A stretch of DNA of 64,000 nt from Flavobacterium frigoritolerans (GCF_025847275.1 NZ_JAOZEV010000004.1:281638-345637), one strand, 5' to 3'; counted from the stretch's first letter, positions 35,018 through 44,436 are shown. Notes: generated by a model from the letters alone, not told the origin. A program made the numbers and translations.

Positions 35018-35875
35018 ATGAATATACACGTAATAGGAATAGGGTTGATAGGTGGTTCAATGGTTTTAGATATCAAAGAATTATATCCTGAAGCTACTAT
35101 TTACGGAATTGATAATAACGAGGCACATCTGCAAGAAGCAATTGCCTTAGGAGTTATTGATAAAGCGTCGACTTTTGATGATTTGGGAACTGCTGATTTT
35201 GTGATTGTTTCGGTTCCTGTAGATGTTGCGCTTACCGTTTTACCTAAAGTTCTGGATGTAATTGGTGAAAAGACAATAGTTTTTGAAGTAGGTTCTACCA
35301 AAAAGCCAATTTGTGAAGCAGTAGAAGATCATCCGAGAAGAAGAAATTTTATAGCAACACATCCAATTGCAGGAACAGAATTCTCTGGACCTTCAGCAGC
35401 AATAAAAGGACTTTTTAAAGGTAAAACGAATATTATTTGTGAGGTAGAAAAAACTACTTTTAAATTACAGGAAAAGGCTTTACAGCTTTTTACAGCAATA
35501 GGAATGCGCATACGATATATGGATCCAACATCGCATGATAAGCATATTGCTTATGTATCGCATTTGTCTCATATAAGTTCGTTTATGCTTGGAAAGACAG
35601 TTATTAATAAGGAGAAAGACGAACAAGATATTTTTGATATGGCGGGAAGTGGATTTGAAAGTACCGTTCGTTTGGCAAAAAGTTCACCAGCAATGTGGAC
35701 ACCAATTTTTAAACAAAATAAAAAACAGGTGATTGAAACCCTGGAAGAATATATATTAAATCTTACCCAGTTTAAAGATTTACTGGTTGCAGATGATTAT
35801 AATGCCATTTATGAGGAAATGGAAAGTGTGAATAAAATAAAAGAAATATTAAACGGAATTACTATTAAAAAATAA
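35018..35875 (+). CDS. tyrA: prephenate dehydrogenase
   Basis: Oxidative decarboxylation of prephenate to 4-hydroxyphenylpyruvate in tyrosine synthesis. The 285-residue protein has the NAD Rossmann motif IGIGLIGGSM (about 6-15), ATHPIAGTEFSGPSAA with the catalytic His/substrate region (about 113-128), and HDKHIAYVSHLSHISSF, the typical helical dimer-domain block. No ACT or chorismate mutase domain. Third gene of the aromatic operon; the next gene starts 12 bp after its stop. Confidence 0.95.
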   Translation: MNIHVIGIGLIGGSMVLDIKELYPEATIYGIDNNEAHLQEAIALGVIDKASTFDDLGTADFVIVSVPVDVALTVLPKVLDVIGEKTIVFEVGSTKKPICEAVEDHPRRRNFIATHPIAGTEFSGPSAAIKGLFKGKTNIICEVEKTTFKLQEKALQLFTAIGMRIRYMDPTSHDKHIAYVSHLSHISSFMLGKTVINKEKDEQDIFDMAGSGFESTVRLAKSSPAMWTPIFKQNKKQVIETLEEYILNLTQFKDLLVADDYNAIYEEMESVNKIKEILNGITIKK

Positions 35876-35887
35876 ACTAAAGAAAAG

Positions 35888-36970
35888 ATGGAAAATAAGA
35901 AAGAAATGAGAAATTGGTTAGAGGCATTCAAATTAGATCATCCACTAGTAATAGCAGGACCTTGTAGTGCTGAAACTGAAGAGCAGGTGTTGAAAATTGC
36001 ACATGAATTAAAAAATTCTGATGTGAGTATATTCAGAGCAGGAATCTGGAAACCAAGAACGCGTCCAGGAGGATTTGAAGGTGTAGGTGAAATTGGTTTG
36101 AAATGGTTGCAAAAAGCTAAAAAAGAAACTGGTTTATTAATGGGAACAGAAGTTGCAACTGCTGCTCATTGTAAATTGGCTTTAGAGCATGATATTGATG
36201 TTTTATGGGTTGGAGCTCGTACAACAGCAAATCCATTTGCAGTTCAGGAAATTGCGGATACTCTTAAAGGAACAGATAAGATCGTTTTGATTAAAAACCC
36301 AGTAAACCCAGATTTATCTTTGTGGTTAGGTGGTGTTGAACGTTTGCACATGGCCGGAATCGAAAAACTAGGGGTAATACACAGAGGATTTTCGACTTAC
36401 GAAAAAACAAAATACAGAAACATTCCAGAATGGCAGATTGCTATCGAATTACAAAATAAATTCCCTGATTTACCTTTAATCATTGATCCATCTCATATTA
36501 CAGGAGACCGTAAAATGATTCTTGAAGTGACGCAAGAAGCTTTGGATTTAAATTATGATGGTATGATTATCGAAACTCATACTGATCCTGATAATGCTTG
36601 GAGTGATGCTGCACAACAAGTTACACCAGATGCTTTGAAACAAATTTTCAAAGATTTGAGAGTAAGAAAGACTGATGATAAAACAGATGAATATAGCCAG
36701 AAAATGTCGAAATTAAGAGCTAATATCGATGTTCTAGATGCTAATTTATTAGATTTATTAGGAAAACGTATGAAAGTTGCAGACGAAATTGGTCAGGTGA
36801 AAAAAGATGCAAACGTTGCTATTCTTCAAAACAACCGTTGGAACGAAATTTTAGGAAAAATGATTCTAGAAGGTGAGAAAAAGGGATTGTCGGAAGAATT
36901 TGTACTTAAAATGTTTAAAGCAATTCACCAAGAAAGTATTAGTCACCAAGAAAGAATTCTTAACGCATAA
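35888..36970 (+). CDS. bifunctional DAHP synthase / chorismate mutase
   Basis: A 360-residue fusion. Residues about 1-265 are a 3-deoxy-7-phosphoheptulonate synthase of the KdsA-like (AroAI-beta) type: IAGPCSAETEEQV, GIWKPRTRPGGFEGVG, GTEVATAAH, WVGARTTANPF, IIDPSHITGDR. Residues about 275-360 are an AroQ-type chorismate mutase: LRANIDVLDANLLDLLGKRM and VADEIGQVKKDANVA. It therefore catalyses both the first committed step of the shikimate pathway and the branch step to prephenate. The fused mutase also commonly gives feedback inhibition by prephenate or chorismate. Last gene of the operon, followed by a strong terminator. Placement under a Phe/Tyr attenuator would couple pathway entry to Phe supply. 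Confidence 0.95.
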   Translation: MENKKEMRNWLEAFKLDHPLVIAGPCSAETEEQVLKIAHELKNSDVSIFRAGIWKPRTRPGGFEGVGEIGLKWLQKAKKETGLLMGTEVATAAHCKLALEHDIDVLWVGARTTANPFAVQEIADTLKGTDKIVLIKNPVNPDLSLWLGGVERLHMAGIEKLGVIHRGFSTYEKTKYRNIPEWQIAIELQNKFPDLPLIIDPSHITGDRKMILEVTQEALDLNYDGMIIETHTDPDNAWSDAAQQVTPDALKQIFKDLRVRKTDDKTDEYSQKMSKLRANIDVLDANLLDLLGKRMKVADEIGQVKKDANVAILQNNRWNEILGKMILEGEKKGLSEEFVLKMFKAIHQESISHQERILNA

Positions 36971-37074
36971 TTTGTTTTGAATCATATAAGTGGTATAAGT
37001 TCATATAAGGATTTGTAAGCATTAAACTTAAATGTATTTATAGTACTTAAATGGTTAATAATTCTCGAAAATAG

Positions 37075-37114
37075 AATCTCCATCGCTTTTAAGAAAGTGG
37101 TGGAGATTTTTTAA
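37075..37114 (+). terminator. terminator of the aromatic amino acid operon
   Basis: A 15-bp stem (two G-U pairs; AATCTCCA pairs with TGGAGATT at the base) with a TAAG loop runs into TTTTTT. Confidence 0.85.
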
Positions 37115-37170
37115 TTTATACTTGAGGTCAAAAACTTTGAACTTTAAACTTTAAAGCTGAAACAAAATTT

Positions 37171-37178
37171 TATCTTTG
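37171..37178 (+). promoter_or_regulatory. -7 element of rsgA, near-leaderless
   Basis: TATCTTTG ends only four bases before the rsgA ATG. With the usual start about seven bases downstream of the element, the mRNA would be leaderless or nearly so. Confidence 0.5.
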
Positions 37179-37182
37179 CAGT

Positions 37183-38160
37183 ATGACAGGAACCGTTTAC
37201 AAATCTACAGGGAGTTGGTACACCGTAAAATCCGAAAGTGGTGATTTTATAGAGTGTAGAATGAAAGGAAAGTTTAGGATGAAAGGCATTAAGAGTACCA
37301 ATCCTATAGCTGTAGGCGACGTTGTGGATTATGAGCTCGAAGAAAGTTCGGATATAGTGACAGGAACAATTCATAATATTCATGAAAGAAAGAATTATAT
37401 CGTTCGTAAATCCGTGAATTTATCTCATCAGATGCATATTATTGCATCTAATATTGATTGTGTATTTTTATTAGTAACAATTAATAATCCGCCAACAACA
37501 TTTAATTTTATCGACCGTTTCTTGGTTACAGCCGAGGCATATGGTATTGAAACTATTTTGATTTTTAATAAAATTGATACTTTTGATGAAGCCACGCTTG
37601 ATGAGCAATTGTATATGCAGTACGTATATGAGCAAATAGGATATAAATGTTTGCGTATTTCGTCTACAGAAGGGAAAGGTGTTGAGGAATTAAAAGGAAT
37701 GATGATTGGTAAGGTAACGATGTTCTCGGGGCATTCAGGGGTTGGTAAATCAACTCTTGTAAATGCGATGGAGCCTAGCTTGCATCTAAAAACGAAAATG
37801 ATTTCTACAGCGAGTAAACAAGGACAGCATACAACAACATTTGCAGAAATGTTTGACTTGTCTTTTGGTGCACGTATTATTGATACACCAGGGATTAAAG
37901 GTTTTGGTATTGTTGATATGGAAAAAGAAGAAGTTAGCGGTTATTTTCCTGAATTTTTTAAATTGAAAGATCAGTGTAAATTTAATAACTGCTTGCATAA
38001 AGATGAACCTCATTGTGCCATAAAAGCTGCTCTGGAAAGAGATGAAATTGCTTGGTCACGTTATAATAGTTATCTTAAAATCTTAGAAGGCGAAGACGAG
38101 CATTACCGTACAGATATTCATAACGAAGATCGCGCTGCCAGTGATGAAACGAGGAAATAA
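37183..38160 (+). CDS. rsgA: ribosome small-subunit-dependent GTPase A
   Basis: Circularly permuted GTPase that helps mature and check the 30S subunit. The 325-residue protein has an N-terminal OB-fold (about 1-70; SGDFIECRMKGKFRM). The permuted GTPase motifs come in the order G4 IFNKID, G5 ISSTEGKG, G1 GHSGVGKSTLVN and G3 DTPGIKGFG. The C-terminal zinc finger is C-x-x-x-x-C-x-x-x-x-x-x-x-C (CKFNNCLHKDEPHC, about 265-280). All expected parts are present. Its promoter overlaps the start region. Confidence 0.96.
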   Translation: MTGTVYKSTGSWYTVKSESGDFIECRMKGKFRMKGIKSTNPIAVGDVVDYELEESSDIVTGTIHNIHERKNYIVRKSVNLSHQMHIIASNIDCVFLLVTINNPPTTFNFIDRFLVTAEAYGIETILIFNKIDTFDEATLDEQLYMQYVYEQIGYKCLRISSTEGKGVEELKGMMIGKVTMFSGHSGVGKSTLVNAMEPSLHLKTKMISTASKQGQHTTTFAEMFDLSFGARIIDTPGIKGFGIVDMEKEEVSGYFPEFFKLKDQCKFNNCLHKDEPHCAIKAALERDEIAWSRYNSYLKILEGEDEHYRTDIHNEDRAASDETRK

Positions 38161-38341
38161 TTATTAATTGTGAATGGTTAATTGTTATTTCAGTCAGATT
38201 ATTTAAATGAAACACGATTTAAATCTATAAAATTTGATATTGTAGAAATAAATAAAATTTTAGCTTCTATATTAATTGCTACTAAACAAAATGTATCAAC
38301 GTAATGAATTCACAATTTATAATTTATAATTCACCATTATC
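38161..38341. other. rsgA-dtd spacer with inverted AT-rich repeats
   Basis: No gene. AATTGTGAATGGTTAATTG near the left edge and the inverted segment ATTCACAATTTATAATTTAT plus ATTCACCATT near the right edge form partial inverted repeats around the spacer. Such TTGTGAATT/AATTCACAA strings look like dispersed low-complexity sequence. Confidence 0.35.
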
Positions 38342-38794
38342 TTGAGAGTTGTTCTTCAAAGAGTTTCTTCAGCTTCGGTAGTGGTTGATGGTAATAAAGT
38401 AGCCGATATCCAAAAAGGGTTACTTGTTTTTGTTGGGATTGAGGATGCCGATACACAAGAAGATATTGATTGGTTGGCTGGAAAAATAACCAAAATCAGA
38501 ATTTTTAACGACGAAAATGATGTCATGAACTGCTCGGTTCAGGATGTTCAAGGAGAAATCATTGCCGTAAGCCAGTTTACACTTCATGCTGGTACTAAAA
38601 AAGGAAATCGTCCTTCATACATAAAAGCGTCAAAACCCGATATTGCAATTCCACTTTATGAAAATTTTGTAGCTACTTTGGAGAAGGAATTTGGAAATAA
38701 AATTCAGACTGGAATTTTTGGTGCAGATATGAAAATCAGCCTGTTAAATGACGGTCCTGTGACAATAATAATGGATAGTAAGAATAGAGAGTAA
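38342..38794 (+). CDS. dtd: D-aminoacyl-tRNA deacylase
   Basis: Removes D-amino acids (and glycine from mischarged tRNA-Ala) to keep protein synthesis homochiral. The 150-residue protein is full-length: MRVVLQRVSSASVVVDG at the start, the active-site AVSQFTLHAGTKKGNRPSY (SQxT motif) and the Gly-cisPro motif region NDGPVTIIMDS at the end. The start codon is TTG; no in-frame ATG or GTG fits, and the TTG gives the universally conserved N-terminus. It is followed at 26 bp by a MazG-like gene. Confidence 0.96.
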   Translation: MRVVLQRVSSASVVVDGNKVADIQKGLLVFVGIEDADTQEDIDWLAGKITKIRIFNDENDVMNCSVQDVQGEIIAVSQFTLHAGTKKGNRPSYIKASKPDIAIPLYENFVATLEKEFGNKIQTGIFGADMKISLLNDGPVTIIMDSKNRE

Positions 38795-38820
38795 AATTTA
38801 CTTCTTAAAAGAATATAAAA

Positions 38821-39147
38821 ATGGATTTAAAAAACGCCCAACTAGATGTTGATACTTGGATAAAAGAACACGGAGTTCGCTATTTTAACGAATTAACAAA
38901 TATGGCTCAACTTACAGAAGAGGTAGGGGAAGTAGCCAGAATTATTGCACGTCGTTACGGAGAACAATCAGAAAAAGAAAGTGATAAGAATAAAGACCTC
39001 GGTGAAGAATTAGCTGATGTGGTTTTTGTGGTTTTATGCTTAGCAAATCAAACAGGAATTGATCTTCAGGCAGCTTTTGATAAGAAAATGGATTTGAAAT
39101 CTATTCGGGACAAAGACCGTCATAAAAACAACGATAAACTAAAATAA
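38821..39147 (+). CDS. MazG-like nucleotide pyrophosphohydrolase
   Basis: A 108-residue single-domain all-alpha NTP pyrophosphohydrolase. The metal-binding acidic motifs are LTEEVGEVARIIARR (about 28-42) and DLGEELADVVFVVLCLAN (about 59-76), matching the ExxE...ExxD pattern. It would hydrolyse (d)NTPs to the monophosphates, possibly as a house-cleaning enzyme. Probably co-transcribed with dtd. The half-length domain is normal for the MazG-like/RS21-C6 group. Confidence 0.9.
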   Translation: MDLKNAQLDVDTWIKEHGVRYFNELTNMAQLTEEVGEVARIIARRYGEQSEKESDKNKDLGEELADVVFVVLCLANQTGIDLQAAFDKKMDLKSIRDKDRHKNNDKLK

Positions 39148-39169
39148 TGTGATAAGTTAGAGCAAAGCT

Positions 39170-39199
39170 TTGGAGTATCCTTTTTTTAAAATAAATTTG
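39170..39199 (+). promoter_or_regulatory. aroA promoter
   Basis: TTG at 39170-39172 and a perfect -7 TAAATTTG at 39192-39199 are 19 bp apart, with the ATG 28 bp downstream. Confidence 0.65.
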
Positions 39200-39227
39200 C
39201 CAAAACGCATAAAATAATCACCCTACA

Positions 39228-40457
39228 ATGAATTTACTATTAAAAACATCACAAGCTAATTTACAAGGACAAATTGCAGTAACTGGCTCAAAAAGCGAAA
39301 CCAATCGATTGTTATTGTTAAAAGCTTTGTTTCCGAATATTAGTTTGGCAAACACATCTAATTCAGATGATAGTGAAGTAATGCAAAAAGCATTACTAGG
39401 TAATGAAGAAATAGTAGATATTCATCATGCAGGAACAGCAATGCGTTTTTTAACAGCATATTTTGCTGTTAATGAAGGGAGAGAAGTTGTAATGACAGGT
39501 TCAAGCAGAATGCAAGAACGACCTATAAAGATTCTTGTTGAAGCTTTGGCTCAGCTAGGAGTGGAGATCTCATATCTAAAAGACGAAGGATATCCTCCAA
39601 TTCGTATTAAAGGAAAGAAAATAACAGCTTCAAAAGTTACATTAGCAGCCAATGTGAGTAGTCAATATATCTCGGCATTATTGCTTGTGGCGCCTAAATT
39701 AGAAAATGGTTTAGAGCTTACATTAGAGGGAGAGATTACTTCTATACCTTATATAAAAATGACTTTGGCTTTGCTTAATGATTTAGAAATTAAAACTAGT
39801 TTTGAAGGAAATGTAATCAAAGTATATCCAAAAGCAGAGGTAGTTACAAAAGAAATGGTTGTAGAGTCTGATTGGAGTTCAGCTTCATATTTTTTTAGTT
39901 TGGTAGCTCTTGCCGATACGGCCTCAATTACACTTAGTAGCTACAAAGAAAATAGTTTACAAGGGGATTCAGCATTGGTATCACTTTATGATAAAATGGG
40001 AGTTCAAACTACATTTCAGGATAATAAAATGACTTTGGTTAAACAGTCTGATTTTAAATTTGAAACAGTAAATTTTGAACTGAACAATACTCCAGACATT
40101 GCGCAAACTATTGTAGTTACTTGTCTAGGTTTAGGAATAGGCTGTCATTTAACAGGTTTACATACTTTAAAAATTAAAGAAACAGATAGACTTGAAGCTT
40201 TAAGAATTGAGCTAACTAAATTAGGAGCTGATATTTTGGTTACTAATGATAGTTTAACGCTTGTTGCTACAAATGAGATTAATCCAAATGTGAAAATTGC
40301 TACATACAACGACCATCGTATGGCAATGGCATTTGCTCCACTAGCATTAAAAGTACCAATAATTATAGAAGATGCAGGGGTGGTTTCTAAATCTTACCCA
40401 GATTTTTGGAAAGATTTAACAAATTTAGGATTTGAGACAACAGAAATAGTTGCGTAA
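39228..40457 (+). CDS. aroA: 3-phosphoshikimate 1-carboxyvinyltransferase (EPSP synthase)
   Basis: Joins shikimate 3-phosphate and phosphoenolpyruvate to EPSP in the shikimate pathway. The 409-residue protein has the substrate loop VTGSKSETNRLLLLKAL, the PEP-site HHAGTAMRFLTAYFAV (in place of the common LGNAGTAMRPL), and the C-terminal IKETDRLEALRIELTKLGA and YNDHRMAMAFAPLAL. It is slightly short, as is usual in Bacteroidota. It lies apart from the attenuated aromatic operon and has its own promoter. Confidence 0.95.
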   Translation: MNLLLKTSQANLQGQIAVTGSKSETNRLLLLKALFPNISLANTSNSDDSEVMQKALLGNEEIVDIHHAGTAMRFLTAYFAVNEGREVVMTGSSRMQERPIKILVEALAQLGVEISYLKDEGYPPIRIKGKKITASKVTLAANVSSQYISALLLVAPKLENGLELTLEGEITSIPYIKMTLALLNDLEIKTSFEGNVIKVYPKAEVVTKEMVVESDWSSASYFFSLVALADTASITLSSYKENSLQGDSALVSLYDKMGVQTTFQDNKMTLVKQSDFKFETVNFELNNTPDIAQTIVVTCLGLGIGCHLTGLHTLKIKETDRLEALRIELTKLGADILVTNDSLTLVATNEINPNVKIATYNDHRMAMAFAPLALKVPIIIEDAGVVSKSYPDFWKDLTNLGFETTEIVA

Positions 40458-40532
40458 TAATCAATGTTTACGGCTAAAATCACGAAAAAAATTTGAAGTT
40501 TACAATTTTAAACTAAATAAAAGCCAAAAGAC

Positions 40533-40564
40533 TTGACAACGCCTATCTCACAATCGTATATTTG
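40533..40564 (+). promoter_or_regulatory. queA promoter
   Basis: TTGACA starting at 40533 and a perfect -7 TATATTTG at 40557-40564 are separated by 21 bp from the TTG. The ATG follows 21 bp later. Confidence 0.65.
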
Positions 40565-40585
40565 CACTCTAAATAAATAGACTAC

Positions 40586-41635
40586 ATGAAATTATCTCAT
40601 TTTCAATTTAATTTACCAAAAGAACTTTTAGCTGAATTTCCAGCTGAAAACAGAGATGAGTCTCGTTTGATGGTAATTGATCGTAAAAAACAAACTATAG
40701 AGCACAAAATGTTCAAAGATGTAATCAATTACTTTGATGATGGTGATGTTCTTATTTTAAATAATACTAAAGTTTTTCCTGCACGTTTGTATGGAAACAA
40801 AGAAAAAACTGGAGCAAGAATTGAAGTTTTCTTATTAAGAGAACTTAATTCAGAGCAACGTCTTTGGGATGTTTTGGTTGATCCAGCTCGTAAAATCCGT
40901 ATCGGAAATAAATTATACTTTGGTGATGACGATTCGTTGGTTGCTGAGGTTATAGATAATACTACTTCTCGTGGTAGAACATTACGCTTCCTTTATGATG
41001 GTTCTTATGAAGAATTCAGAAATAAATTAACAGAACTTGGAGAAACTCCAATCCCTAAATACATCAGTAGAGATGTAACTCCAGAAGATGCAGAAAGATA
41101 TCAAACGATATATGCTAAAGAAGAAGGAGCTGTTGCAGCGCCAACTGCTGGATTGCATTTCTCGAAGCACCTTTTGAAAAAATTAGAAATTAAAGGAGTA
41201 AACTTTGCAGAAGTAACACTTCACGTAGGTTTAGGAACTTTTAATCCTGTTGAGGTTGAAGATTTATCAAAACACAAAATGGATTCTGAAGAGTTAATTA
41301 TTACTCAGGAAGCTTGTGATATTGTTAATAATGCAAAAGCAAACAAGAAACGTATTTGTGCAGTAGGAACAACTTCAATGCGTGCTATTGAAAGTTCAGT
41401 TTCATCACAAAACACATTAAATCCTTTTGAAGGTTGGACAAATAAATTTATTTTCCCTCCTCATGATTTTAGTATTGCAAACTGTATGATTACAAATTTC
41501 CATACACCAAAATCAACATTATTAATGATGATTTCTGCGTTTTGCGGACATGATTTAATGAAAAGAGCATATGACGAAGCTATAAAAGAAGAATATAAAT
41601 TCTACTCTTATGGTGATGCAATGCTTATTATCTAA
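40586..41635 (+). CDS. queA: S-adenosylmethionine:tRNA ribosyltransferase-isomerase
   Basis: Transfers and isomerises the ribosyl moiety of SAM to preQ1-modified tRNA to form epoxyqueuosine. The 349-residue protein begins [20 protein letters not shown] and has the conserved [37 protein letters not shown] and [10 protein letters not shown] blocks, ending YGDAMLII. A complete family member. queE, for the same modification, is about 18 kb away in the window. Confidence 0.97.
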   Translation: MKLSHFQFNLPKELLAEFPAENRDESRLMVIDRKKQTIEHKMFKDVINYFDDGDVLILNNTKVFPARLYGNKEKTGARIEVFLLRELNSEQRLWDVLVDPARKIRIGNKLYFGDDDSLVAEVIDNTTSRGRTLRFLYDGSYEEFRNKLTELGETPIPKYISRDVTPEDAERYQTIYAKEEGAVAAPTAGLHFSKHLLKKLEIKGVNFAEVTLHVGLGTFNPVEVEDLSKHKMDSEELIITQEACDIVNNAKANKKRICAVGTTSMRAIESSVSSQNTLNPFEGWTNKFIFPPHDFSIANCMITNFHTPKSTLLMMISAFCGHDLMKRAYDEAIKEEYKFYSYGDAMLII

Positions 41636-41660
41636 GAAATATACAATAAGGTTAATTCAT

Positions 41661-41699
41661 AAATCTCGCTATTAAAATAATAGCGAGATTTTTTTTTTA
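41661..41699 (+). terminator. queA intrinsic terminator
   Basis: A perfect 14-bp stem (AAATCTCGCTATTA and its complement) with an AAA loop is followed by a long T-run. Confidence 0.9.
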
Positions 41700-41701
41700 A
41701 T

Positions 41702-42436
41702 TTAATTAACCTGATATACCAGTTTCACTGTAATATTAGCAGTTTTATTTTTAGAAGTTGTATTAAAAGAACCTCCATAAGAAAAATCTTCAGATGAATT
41801 TTGTCCAGTTATTTGAAAAACACCCATGTCAGATTTTTTTAATCTTCCTAAAGTAGCATCTGCATTTTCGGCAATGCTTTTGGCTCTGGAACTAGCATCT
41901 TTAGTTGCCTCAGCAATCATTTTTATTTTGAGTTCCGCTAGTTTGGTGTAATAATATTCAGGAGGATTAGAATAGAATTCGACTCCGGAATTTATTAGCT
42001 CACTAGATTGTCTGGAAATTTCCTCAATTTTATTTACTTCTTTAGATTGGATGGTTACATTTTGTGTTAATGTAAATCCTGTGAAAATTTGCTGTTTTGG
42101 AGTTCCGTTTTCATTATAAGAAGTATCAAAATCCTTATTGAAATTCACAGCCGAAAAAACCATTTCTGAATTTTGGATTCCTTTACTATTTAAATAATTT
42201 TTTATTTTATCTCGATCATTATCTAATGAAGCATAGGCTTCTTTTAAGGTAAGGCTCTTTTTAGAAAACGAGCCACTCCAAACAATTAAATCAGAAACAA
42301 AATCTGTTTTTCCTAAACCAGTAACGCTAATAGTGTCGCTACCTTTATTTCTATTTTGAAATGCATTAGAAAATAAATAAGCAGAGATAACCACCGCTAA
42401 AGAAAGGATAATGATATTTAAATTATGTTTCAACAT
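41702..42436 (-). CDS. SIMPL domain (DUF541) protein
   Basis: A 244-residue exported protein with an N-terminal hydrophobic anchor/signal (about 6-24). The SIMPL/DUF541 domain covers the rest: SDTISVTGLGKTDFVSDLIV near the start, a long helix KEAYASLDNDRDKIKNYLN, and KDASSRAKSIAENADATLG near the end. SIMPL proteins occur in the periplasm or outer membrane; some are immunogenic or stress-related, but the molecular role is not known. Monocistronic, convergent with queA. Confidence 0.9.
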   Translation of the reverse strand: MLKHNLNIIILSLAVVISAYLFSNAFQNRNKGSDTISVTGLGKTDFVSDLIVWSGSFSKKSLTLKEAYASLDNDRDKIKNYLNSKGIQNSEMVFSAVNFNKDFDTSYNENGTPKQQIFTGFTLTQNVTIQSKEVNKIEEISRQSSELINSGVEFYSNPPEYYYTKLAELKIKMIAEATKDASSRAKSIAENADATLGRLKKSDMGVFQITGQNSSEDFSYGGSFNTTSKNKTANITVKLVYQVN

Positions 42437-42514
42437 GGCATGTAATTTTAAATTAAATCAAATATATCGAATTAATTGTATTTATTTTTAACATAGGCTT
42501 ATACCTTTCTCCTT

Positions 42515-42543
42515 TTGTCTTAGCCCTTTTTTTTCTACATTTA
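42515..42543 (+). promoter_or_regulatory. candidate kynU promoter
   Basis: TTG at 42515-42517 and TACATTTA at 42536-42543 (seven of eight to TAnnTTTG), 18-bp spacing, 18 bp before the ATG. Confidence 0.45.
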
Positions 42544-42561
42544 CCAAACAAAACTTTAACA

Positions 42562-43836
42562 ATGACTTTCGAAAACACCCGTGAATTTGCACAAAAACTT
42601 GATTCACAAGATATATTGCGTAAATACCAAGACGAATTTATTTTTCCTGAAGTGAATAATAAAAAGGTTATTTATTTTACAGGAAATTCTTTAGGATTAC
42701 AACCTAAACGTACAAAATCATACGTTGATGAAGTAATGACAGATTGGGCAAATCTAGCCGTTGAAGGGCATTTTTATGCCGAAAAACCGTGGTGGGATTA
42801 CCAAGAACGTTTTGCTAATCCGCTTAGTAAAATTGTGGGCGCTTTGCCAAGTGAAGTTACTGTGATGAATACATTAACAGTTAATCTTCACTTATTGATG
42901 GTTTCTTTTTATAGACCAACAGCAACTAGATATAAGATTATTTGCGAAGAAAAAGCATTTCCATCAGATCAATATATGTTTCAAAGTCAAGTACATTTTC
43001 ATGGCTATAAGACAGAAGATGCTATTGTAGAAATTAAGCGTCGCGAAGGAGAACACAATATCCGATTAGAAGATGTTTTGGCAAAAATTGAAGAAGTTGG
43101 AGATCAATTGGCTTTGGTATTAATTGGTGGAGTTAATTATTACACAGGACAAGTTTTTGATATGAAGACGATTACTGCAGCTGGACAAAAAGTAGGAGCT
43201 AAAGTAGGTTGGGATTTAGCTCATGCAGCAGGAAATATAAAATTAGAATTGCACGATTGGAATGTAGATTTTGCAGCTTGGTGTAGTTATAAGTACATGA
43301 ATTCAGGACCAGGAAATGCATCTGGTTGTTTTGTACACGAAAAGCATCATAATAATCCAGATTTACCTCGTTTTGCAGGTTGGTGGGGACATAATAAAGA
43401 ACGTCGTTTTAAAATGGAACCTAATTTTGATCCAGTACATGGAGCAGACGGTTGGCAAATAAGTAATTTACCGATACTTTCTTTAGCGCCTTATTTAGCA
43501 TCGGTAGAAATGTTTGATGAAGTAGGAATGGATGCTTTGATTACCAAAAGAGATAAAATAACAGCTTATCTTGAGTTTATCTTACATGAAATAGATAAAG
43601 AGGTAAAAGGGAATTTTGAGGTTATTACTCCAACTGACCCTAAAGAAAGAGCATCACAATTATCTGTGTTGTTGCATGGAGAAGGGCGTAGTTTATTCGA
43701 TTATTTAATGAAAAATGGAGTTATTACTGATTGGCGCGAACCTAACGTTATTCGTTTGGCTCCAGTTCCTTTGTATTGCTCTTTTGAAGATATGTATGAA
43801 TTTGGACAAGTTTTAAAAAGAGGAATTTTAGAATAA
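42562..43836 (+). CDS. kynU: kynureninase
   Basis: PLP enzyme that cleaves kynurenine or 3-hydroxykynurenine to anthranilate or 3-hydroxyanthranilate plus alanine. The 424-residue protein shows IYFTGNSLGLQPKRTKSYVD, EGHFYAEKPWWDYQERF, the PLP aspartates in VGWDLAHAAGNI and the Schiff-base lysine in WCSYKYMNSGPG (about 245-256). Length is right. With kynurenine 3-monooxygenase at 50.8 kb it gives two steps of the kynurenine route toward 3-hydroxyanthranilate. Tryptophan dioxygenase is not in the window. Followed by a strong terminator. Confidence 0.96.
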   Translation: MTFENTREFAQKLDSQDILRKYQDEFIFPEVNNKKVIYFTGNSLGLQPKRTKSYVDEVMTDWANLAVEGHFYAEKPWWDYQERFANPLSKIVGALPSEVTVMNTLTVNLHLLMVSFYRPTATRYKIICEEKAFPSDQYMFQSQVHFHGYKTEDAIVEIKRREGEHNIRLEDVLAKIEEVGDQLALVLIGGVNYYTGQVFDMKTITAAGQKVGAKVGWDLAHAAGNIKLELHDWNVDFAAWCSYKYMNSGPGNASGCFVHEKHHNNPDLPRFAGWWGHNKERRFKMEPNFDPVHGADGWQISNLPILSLAPYLASVEMFDEVGMDALITKRDKITAYLEFILHEIDKEVKGNFEVITPTDPKERASQLSVLLHGEGRSLFDYLMKNGVITDWREPNVIRLAPVPLYCSFEDMYEFGQVLKRGILE

Positions 43837-43858
43837 TCTAAATTTAAATAAAATATTT

Positions 43859-43900
43859 AAAGTCAGCTAATTCAGCTTGTTATGAATTAGCTGACTTTTT
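43859..43900 (+). terminator. kynU intrinsic terminator
   Basis: A perfect 16-bp stem (AAAGTCAGCTAATTCA and its complement) with an 8-nt loop runs into a T-run. Confidence 0.92.
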
Positions 43901-44001
43901 TGCATAGTTTAATTTTATAACGATCTCTTGAAATTATGTAATTGCATACAAAAAGTTTAAACTTTACTTTGTTATGTTATAAAAACCTAAAATTTAGAAT
44001 C

Positions 44002-44436
44002 ATGAAAACATTATATTTAATAGTATTCTCTTTTGCGATTATCTCGTGTCAGAATCAAGGGAAGATGGATATTCAAAAAGCTAAACAAGCGAGTATTGAC
44101 TCTATGAAGGTTGAAATCAATAAGCAAAAAGTTATTGATTCGATGAAAACAGAGATGGCAAAAGTTAAGGAAGAAAATGAGAAAGCTCAAGCAGAAGCAG
44201 TACCTCAAAAGGTAGTTGTTGTAAATCAGCAAGCGCCAGCTGCTGCGGCTGCACCAAAGAAAAAAGGATGGAGTTCGACTGCAAAAGGGGCTGTAATTGG
44301 TGCTGGAGTAGGAGCAGTTACAGGAGCAATTATCAGTAAGAAAAAAGGCGAAGGTGCAATAATAGGAGGATTAGCAGGTGCTGGTGTAGGTGCAGGAACT
44401 GGAGCAATTATAGACGGAAAGAAGAAAAAAGAATAG
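44002..44436 (+). CDS. glycine-zipper (YMGG-like) lipoprotein
   Basis: A 144-residue lipoprotein. The signal peptide ends in FAIISC, with the lipidated Cys at about 16. A charged coiled-coil-like region follows (about 22-68; SIDSMKVEINKQKVIDSMKT with a repeated IDSMK unit). Then comes an Ala/Pro/Gln linker and a Gly-zipper (about 95-137; GAVIGAGVGAVTGAIISKKK and GAIIGGLAGAGVGAGTGAII), which forms a tightly packed helical hairpin in membranes. I start at the ATG giving MKTLYLIVFSF, because the 20-residue upstream extension lacks signal-peptide character. Likely an outer-membrane or periplasmic structural/stress lipoprotein. Monocistronic. Confidence 0.82.
   Translation: MKTLYLIVFSFAIISCQNQGKMDIQKAKQASIDSMKVEINKQKVIDSMKTEMAKVKEENEKAQAEAVPQKVVVVNQQAPAAAAAPKKKGWSSTAKGAVIGAGVGAVTGAIISKKKGEGAIIGGLAGAGVGAGTGAIIDGKKKKE

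Noticed and set aside
43942..44001. N-terminal extension of the glycine-zipper lipoprotein
   Set aside because: It would bury the signal peptide; the ATG at 44002 gives a proper lipoprotein signal.
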